From: Haplomitrium mnioides
Lineage: Eukaryota > Marchantiophyta > Haplomitriopsida > Calobryales
DNA length: 25,306 bases
Assembly: GCA_049999725.1 (NCBI GenBank)
Contig: JBNGIS010005838.1
Span: forward strand, 1 to 25,306
Direction: 5' to 3'
Positions 20,251 to 25,306 of this stretch are shown one piece after another (the stretch's first letter is position 1; every line of letters begins with the position of its first letter). The position numbers and the translations under genes are program-made. The notes beneath the pieces were generated by a model. That model searched no databases, was not told the DNA's origin, and saw nothing but the letters and a program-made list of their open reading frames with translations.

Positions 20251-20475
20251 CACTTGACTTGTTATTATTATTATTTTTTTCTTTACTACTATTTGTCTAT
20301 GTTTCTACAAATATAGGTGGTTGTACTCCTTCCCTTGTAATGAGAGGGTTTTATTAAAGCAACACCTCCATCTTGCACAGGAACATCACAACGATGAGTT
20401 GATGGAGTTTTTACACTTAGCTGCTTATATCTTATTGATTGTTTGTAATATTCCCATATTACAACTAAGGAAGAG
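20251..20475 (+). promoter_or_regulatory. Pre-LTR tail and polypurine tract of A2
   Basis: This non-coding tail contains the pyrimidine-rich CTCCTTCCCTTGT and GAGAGGGTTTTA motif pair near 20320-20355, which recurs on the minus strand in the A5 tail (near 22580-22600) and is typical of plant copia 3' regions. It ends in AAGGAAGAG (20467-20475), the probable polypurine tract. Confidence 0.65.
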
Positions 20476-20489
20476 TGTTAAGATATAGT

Positions 20490-20520
20490 AGTAGATTAGT
20501 TAATACTACAATAATCTACT
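20490..20520. repeat. 9-bp inverted repeat near the start of the A2 LTR
   Basis: AGTAGATTA at 20490-20498 pairs with TAATCTACT at 20512-20520 around a 13-base loop. Confidence 0.7.
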
Positions 20521-20550
20521 CTTGTTATAAGAACATTAAACTACTCTCAC

Positions 20551-20557
20551 TATAAAA
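20551..20557 (+). promoter_or_regulatory. TATA box in A2 LTR
   Basis: TATAAAA in the expected U3 position of a short copia LTR; a second AT-rich element (TATATAAA) follows near 20567. Confidence 0.45.
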
Positions 20558-21064
20558 CATATGATTATATAAATGAGATGAGTAGAGAGAGTTGTGGTAA
20601 TGTTAGATATGAAATGTGAGATATACTTGAATGATATATGAGTTAATGAGCACATACCTTCCAACATGTGGATGAAACATCTAAGCTTAGTCGTATCACA
20701 TGTCTTTTGTGATCCCATCTTCAAACAGCTTGAACAAAATATGTATTGACACTTTCAATTTAGTAGCACTTTTTGCACTTAACAGCTGCTACTTTGAACC
20801 AGAAACAAGCTATTCAAAATAGGGACCTTTTTTTTAATAAGAAAAAACATGGTTTTTTAGCTCAAAAAATAAAGAAAACGAGGTTATTTTTTAAAGACAA
20901 AAAGTATGTCAGTTAATGAGCTTCATTTTTTGTCGTTTTAACAAGGATAATAGAGCAAGAGTCAATTTCATTATGTAAAATCAAACAATATTCTAAAATT
21001 TTATGAAAATATTAGAAATCTTGAAATCGATGAAAAGTATAAAAATTATTGTAAGTTTTCACAA

Positions 21065-21164
21065 NNNNNNNNNNNNNNNNNNNNNNNNNNNNNNNNNNNN
21101 NNNNNNNNNNNNNNNNNNNNNNNNNNNNNNNNNNNNNNNNNNNNNNNNNNNNNNNNNNNNNNNN
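21065..21164. other. Assembly gap (100 N)
   Basis: One hundred Ns inside repeat C copy I. Copy II has about 100 bases of unbroken sequence at the matching place. Confidence 1.
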
Positions 21165-21686
21165 AACTTTATGTGCGCATAGATATGGTGCTATTTGAAA
21201 CTTATTTTTCGGAAAAAAAAAATAGGAAAATGCCAAGCAGACTAGAAGTCAAGGGAATGAGTTCGGAGTTGTAGGCACAAAAACCAACAAAATGAAACAT
21301 TGCATGGATTAAGGAGCTCTATTTTTAAGTTTAAGCAAGAAAGAAGCTTTCATTTGTAGTTGAAAATCCATGCACGCAAAAGTTAAAGTGGGGATAAAAA
21401 AGAAAGGTTTCAGCAACTAAAGATATCTCATAACTAAAGGAAATATATACACAAAGGAGTTATAGTTCAGAATCAAAAAGGCAGTGACTAGGGAAATTTA
21501 ATTAAGAGTGCAAACAAGAAACATCTCTAACTTTTTGACTTGATTCTAACAAACAAAGGTTTTGAGTTCTACAAGAGAGTCTTTGACCAGTGTAGAGTAT
21601 AAGTTCTAACTGATAGTCTTGGTATGTAGAAGCTTGAGGGATGTATATGAGAAGTAGAATGTGTGGATGGCTTTGACTTCCACCCT

Positions 21687-21790
21687 TAAGTCTATGCGCA
21701 CATAGGAATCCAAGCTCAACATCTAAACACTCCACCCTAACGTCTATGCACGCATAAGGATCCAAGCTCACCATCTTAACACTCCATAAC
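21687..21790. repeat. Two 52-bp tandem units in repeat C copy I
   Basis: Units at 21687-21738 and 21739-21790 share AAGTCTATGCGCACATAGG, then ATCCAAGCTCA and ACACTCCA. Each contains a decayed version of the 14-bp palindrome. Copy II has five such units. Confidence 0.88.
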
Positions 21791-21869
21791 AAAGACTATC
21801 AAGAACCTAGGTTGTACGTTTCGCAACAGAGTTTTTGCATGCACAAGGTTTCAACTTGTGAATCAAAGT

Positions 21870-21883
21870 CTATGCGCGCATAG
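21870..21883. repeat. Perfect 14-bp CpG palindrome CTATGCGCGCATAG
   Basis: The sequence equals its own reverse complement. Related, partly decayed sites lie at 21169-21182, 21692-21705, 21744-21757 and, in copy II, 24734, 24838, 24942 and 25067. Confidence 0.92.
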
Positions 21884-22302
21884 GGTTCAGACTTTGACAA
21901 CCGAGGATATAATACTAAAGGTTCTATTTTTTGCAACAAACTCTAGACACGCTAAAGATTCCTTTTTGGATTCGAAATCTAGAAGTTAAACAAACATAAA
22001 GCTCTACATCTAAGTCAAAACACGGCGAATGTTATTAGTTTTACATCAAAGTCCTTACAAGCAAAAGATAAGTAGTCAATTTAGGCAAATGTTTTAGCAA
22101 TACAACAAATTGAAACTCTTCTAGCACGCAGTAAAGAAGGAAAAAAATACATACATTTTAGATAAGAAAATTTTTTACAAACCAAATGAAAATGTTAACT
22201 AAAGATTTAAGTTTCATTTAAGTTTCAACTTGGAATGATTTACACTAAAAAATTCAAGGTGGCAAATAAATTCAACAAATTCTTTCAAAACACTCTTACA
22301 TT

Positions 22303-22484
22303 TGTTATTGTATGAGCACCGCTTGCATACACACGGGAGTCTCCAAGACGAATGAGTAGAATGATTAGGTCGAGACTACTTACATAGGGTATATATATAT
22401 ATATATATATAAATATATATATATATATTTATATATATATATATATATAAGTATATATATATATATATATATATCCCTAAAACA
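22303..22484 (-). repeat. Probable 3' LTR of A5 containing an AT microsatellite
   Basis: In minus sense it starts TGTTTTAGGG at 22484, right after the polypurine tract, and a possible end CAATAACA lies at 22303, giving 182 bp. Nearly half is the AT run at 22390-22474, which may have expanded after insertion. It is not clearly alignable to the A2 LTR, so the right end is tentative. Confidence 0.45.
22390..22474. repeat. Interrupted (AT)n microsatellite
   Basis: About 85 bases of AT dinucleotides with short AAAT, ATTTA and TAAGTA interruptions. Confidence 0.95.
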
Positions 22485-23040
22485 CTCCCTCTTTGCAGAT
22501 TCTTCTTCTAATAATCAACCACATTAAGTACTATATGTTATGTAAGTCCAAATCCTATTCTATGTGCGGTCTCATTAAAACCCTCTCGCTTTCTTCCAAG
22601 GGAAAGAGTGCCACCACATAGTTGATAGGTAATAATAAAAATATAATCATAGTGTGTAGAGTATTGTAAATAACAAGAATTTCAAAATGTCACTTTAATG
22701 GTAAAGCTAATATGTGGTGTTGTTGCGCGGTGTTGTTGAGTCCTCATAGTTGTATCGCTACATTGTGTGTGCTTATATCCTAAAAATTTGTCTGAAAAAG
22801 CGATTTCAGCCTTGAAAGCTAAGGAGTGAGTCAGCTAAAACTTTGCATGTCATTACTTGTATGACATTTCAGACAGATTAGATAATGTTGAAAATAAATG
22901 ATTGAATATGCAATCCTTGACGTTCATGACTAAAGGTCAGAGAGAGAAAAAAATATAAGCAATCATTGTTTGATGTTTTGTTGTAATTCAGATAGTTTTC
23001 GTAAACCAAGCCCTTGAGTATGTGCAATGTGTAGGGCAGG
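22485..23040 (-). promoter_or_regulatory. Pre-LTR tail and polypurine tract of A5
   Basis: In minus sense the tail carries CACTCTTTCCCTTGG and GAGAGGGTTTTAATGAGA (near 22610-22575), matching the A2 tail. It ends in AAAGAGGGAG (22494-22485), the polypurine tract. No gene is present. Confidence 0.65.
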
Positions 23041-23826
23041 TGGAAGTGGTTTAGTGAAGATATATGCTCTGTTATCCTTGCTTACTTCTGTCACCCTTGA
23101 TAAAACCTTGAGCAATTTGGCCGATGCATGGTTGATTGTCCTCGTATATTATTGTAAGTGACTGAAGTAGAGGTTGGCCCGTATTGATGTTGATATGATC
23201 AATGAGTTGTTGGAGCCATATTGCATTCTCTACTAGCCTCATAGAGTGCTATGATTTTTGCATGGTTGGTCGAGGTAGTTGTAATTGTCTGTTTGGTGCT
23301 TTTCCATGAGATAACAATGCTTCTTTTAAGGAAGATATATCCTGTTTGAGACTTTGCATCATCAGGATCAGATAAATATCTAGCAGTAACATAACCGATA
23401 ATATCATTTGTTGCATTTCTGGGGAAGAAGAGCCCCATATACTTTGTACCTTTCAGGTATCTGAAAATATATTTGAGCCCATTCCAATAGCAAATGGCTG
23501 ACTGGGAGTTGTGCCTTACGAGCATGTTCACTGCAAAAGATATATCAGGTATGGTCTGATTTGCAAGGTACATGAGAGCTCTGATTGCTGAGAGATATAG
23601 TTTTTCTGATCCTAGAGTTGGTTCATGTTCCTTTCGCTTTTCGAACATGTCCTTGGTTGGGTTCGAAGATCTCATTTCCATGGGAGTTCTCGTGGGATGA
23701 GCATTGTCCATATTGAATTGTTTGAGAATCTTGGCCATATATGTGGATTGGTGGATCAGAATACCATCAAGGAGATGCTCAAATTGGATGTCAAGACAGA
23801 GATTAGGTTCTCCTTCAATTTGGCAA
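23041..23826 (-). pseudogene. RT thumb and RNase H of A5
   Basis: From about 23820 down to 23199 some 206 codons are open, the longest undamaged family-A stretch here. It includes HQSTYMAKILKQFNMDNAHP, LSAIRALMYLANQT, YLSDPDDAKSQTGYIFL and NHAKIIALYEASREC. Of the RNase H residues, Asp of YADA is Thr (YVTARY) and the Glu is Lys (AAA at 23256-23258), while YEDN is kept in the next frame. One extra base near 23222 shifts the frame; WLQQLIDHI follows. About 30 codons are then missing between FIKGDRSK and the tail IFTKPLPP near 23060. The open frame also extends about 33 codons above 23820, but that part is repeat C sequence. Confidence 0.88.
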
Positions 23827-25306
23827 TTAATAGCCGCTACTTTGAACCAAGAACATGCTACACAGAACAAGAACCTTTTTTTTGGGGAAAAATTGTGATT
23901 TTTCATATAAAAAAACATAAAAAAACGAGGTTAATTTTAAAAAGCAAAAAGTACATGAGCTTTTTGGGTTTGTTTTTGGTTGTTTCAGCAAGTATAGTAG
24001 AGCGAAAGTCAATTTTGTTATGCAAAATCAATCAATATTACTAGTTTTATGAAAACATTGGAAAACTTGAATTTTTTTAAAATCATAAAAATTACGGTAA
24101 GTTTTCATCAAAAAATTGCATTTATCATTAATTACATTTCTAAGCCCAAAAGTTTAAATACACATAACAAGAAACTATTTTGAAATATGTTTGATTGCAC
24201 AAACTTGAGGTGCACGTAGACATGGTGCTTTTTTGAACTTTTTTGTTGGAAAAATATTACAAAACACAAAGAAAAAGCTTAAGGGGACTACAAGTCAAGG
24301 GAATGAGTTTGCAATGGTAAACACAAAAAAAAACAAAAAAAAACATTGCATCGATTTAGGAGCTTTAATTAAAACGTCAAGAAGAAAGGAAGCTTTCAAA
24401 TTAAGTTGAAATTCCATGCAATCAAAAGTGAATGTAGACTTTCAAAAATGTTCCAGCAATTAAAAATATTTCATAGTTCAACGAAGCATTTATAGAAACA
24501 TATATAGTTCTGAATAAAAAAGGTAGTAGCTTAGGAGATTGCATTAAGATTGTAAACAGGAAACATGTTCAAGTTTTAGACTTGATTCAACCAAACAAAG
24601 GTCTCAAGATCTACAAAAGATTCTAGGACATGTGTACAAACAAAGTTGTAAGCGGTTGTCTTTGTATGAAGAAGCTTAAGGGTTATACAGGAGAAGTAGA
24701 ACTTTTGGAAGGCGTGGACTTCCACCCCAATGTCTATGTGCGCATAAGAATCCAAGCTCAACATGTGAAAACTCCACTCCAAAGTCTAGGCGTGCTAAGG
24801 AATCTAAGCTCAATAAGTGAACACTCCATCCCAAAGTCTATGCGCACATAGGAATCCGAACTCACCAACTGAACACTCCACTTGAAAGTCTAGGCACGTC
24901 TAAGAATCCAAACTCACTATCTGAACACTCCACCCCAAAGTCTATGCGTACATAGGAATCCGAACTCACAAGCACAACATTCTTAAAGAAAGACTGAGAA
25001 GAAGCTAGGTTCTAGGTTCAGTAGAAGAGTTTTTGTACGTTGTACGTTTCGCTTGCAAATCAAAGTCTATACGCGCATATGGTTCACACTTCTACAACCG
25101 AGGATACAGATTATAAACATTCCATTTTTGCAACAAACTCTACGTATACAAAAGAATTCGACTTCTAATTCGGAATCTAAAACTAAAAAACGGGTACAAA
25201 GCTCTTTCTTTGAGTCAAACAACGCTAAAGATTTAAATTTTTACAACAAAGTCTTCAAAAGAAAAACAATTTAGTCAAAAAGTAGATGCTTCAGCGAGAT
25301 AATAAC
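23827..25306. repeat. Repeat C, copy II (runs off the window)
   Basis: A direct, diverged copy of 20779-22302, offset by about 3.05 kb, beginning TTAATAGCCGCTACTTTGAACC. It interrupts A5 within RT. It has five 52-bp units against two in copy I and continues past the window end, so its right limit is unknown. Open frames of 60-140 codons differ between the copies and are not supported as genes. Confidence 0.75.
24729..24988. repeat. Five 52-bp tandem units in repeat C copy II
   Basis: Units start at 24729, 24781, 24833, 24885 and 24937; the first four are exactly 52 bp by count and the last is degenerate at its end. Odd-numbered units keep the CTATG...CATA palindrome, while units 2 and 4 have CTAGGCGTGC and CTAGGCACGT variants. 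The alternation suggests an older 104-bp higher-order unit. Confidence 0.88.

Larger units (their letters stand above)
19062..20666 (+). mobile_element. Ty1/copia copy A2, right part (mid-RT to 3' LTR)
   Basis: The first bases align with A1 from about 4575 onward, exactly where the left part of A2 stopped, and continue through RT, RNase H, the pol tail, a non-coding tail, polypurine tract and probable LTR. Orientation is the same as the left part. Together with 8221-11645 it forms one original element. Confidence 0.9.
20476..20666 (+). repeat. Probable 3' LTR of A2
   Basis: The LTR starts TGTTAAGATATAG directly after the polypurine tract. A TATA box (TATAAAA, 20551-20557) lies about 75 bases in. 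The right end is proposed at CCAACA (20666), giving TGTT...AACA ends and 191 bp. No second LTR copy was found to confirm the edges. Confidence 0.5.
20779..22302. repeat. Repeat C, copy I (unrecognised family)
   Basis: About 1.5 kb of AT-rich sequence has a diverged direct copy at 23827-25306. Shared landmarks in the same order are TTAACAGC and GCTACTTTGAACCA at the start, TCAAGGGAATGAGTT, the AAGTCTATGCGC tandem units, GAGTTTTTG, and CAACCGAGGATA. No open frame is conserved between the copies and no coding domain is visible, so it behaves as a non-coding repeat, perhaps a long LTR or a non-autonomous element. The left edge is set where the two copies begin to agree and the right edge at the proposed A5 LTR end; both are approximate. 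Confidence 0.75.
22303..23826 (-). mobile_element. Ty1/copia copy A5, 3' part (minus strand)
   Basis: Read from 23826 downward this is family A from the RT thumb through RNase H, pol tail, non-coding tail, polypurine tract and probable 3' LTR. The 5' part (gag to RT palm) is missing; at 23827 the sequence switches to repeat C. It lies between the two C copies, in opposite orientation to A1 and A2. Confidence 0.85.

Noticed and set aside
23821-23918. First 33 residues of the long minus-strand open frame as an N-terminal extension of A5 pol
   Set aside because: This part is repeat C sequence, shared with 20779-20870; the open frame is a chance fusion.
24729-24988. CRISPR-like array
   Set aside because: Units are contiguous tandem repeats without unique spacers, in plant-type transposon DNA.
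20779-25306. C copies as the two LTRs of one retrotransposon
   Set aside because: The interior (22303-23826) is a minus-strand copia 3' end ending in its own LTR, without a primer-binding site or polypurine tract placed for C. Kept as a weak alternative only.

Overview
The window looks like nuclear DNA from a plant with a large, repeat-filled genome. It is AT-rich and carries several decayed Ty1/copia LTR retrotransposons nested in one another, long (AT)n microsatellites, and three assembly gaps (5867-5966, 14717-14726, 21065-21164). I see no intact host gene, no RNA gene and nothing prokaryotic. The amount of stop-codon and frameshift decay fits a genome that keeps old transposons (conifers are one example), but the species cannot be read from the sequence.

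Layout. 1-1122: unassigned leader-like DNA. 1123-5692 (+): copia family A, copy A1, with gag, protease, integrase, reverse transcriptase (RT) and RNase H in order, all broken. 5693-8220: a hairpin, a gapped (AT)n/(GA)n tract and about 2 kb of purine-rich DNA leading into copy A2. 8221-11645 (+): left part of A2, from gag to the middle of RT. 11646-19061: a second copia family, B, inserted in the RT of A2. Its 5' half (leader, gag, protease) lies on the minus strand and its 3' half (protease to RNase H and LTR) on the plus strand. 14648-16271: a 1624-bp element with TG...CA ends, flanked by a perfect 5-bp AGGGT duplication, inserted in the integrase of B; it is probably a solo LTR. 19062-20666 (+): A2 resumes in RT and continues through RNase H, polypurine tract and a probable 3' LTR. 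20779-22302 and 23827-25306: two diverged direct copies of an unrecognised AT-rich repeat, C, with 52-bp tandem units built around a CpG-containing palindrome. 22303-23826 (-): the 3' part of a third family-A copy, A5.

The main result is therefore a three-level nest: probable solo LTR inside B, inside A2. The target duplication and the restored reading frame give the order of events for the inner insertion. Homology to A1 shows that the two A2 pieces were once one element. In life these genes would act together: gag forms the particle, protease matures it, RT and RNase H make cDNA, and integrase inserts it. Every copy here has lost that ability. Many stops are explained by C-to-T or G-to-A change, as expected of methylated, silenced plant transposons.
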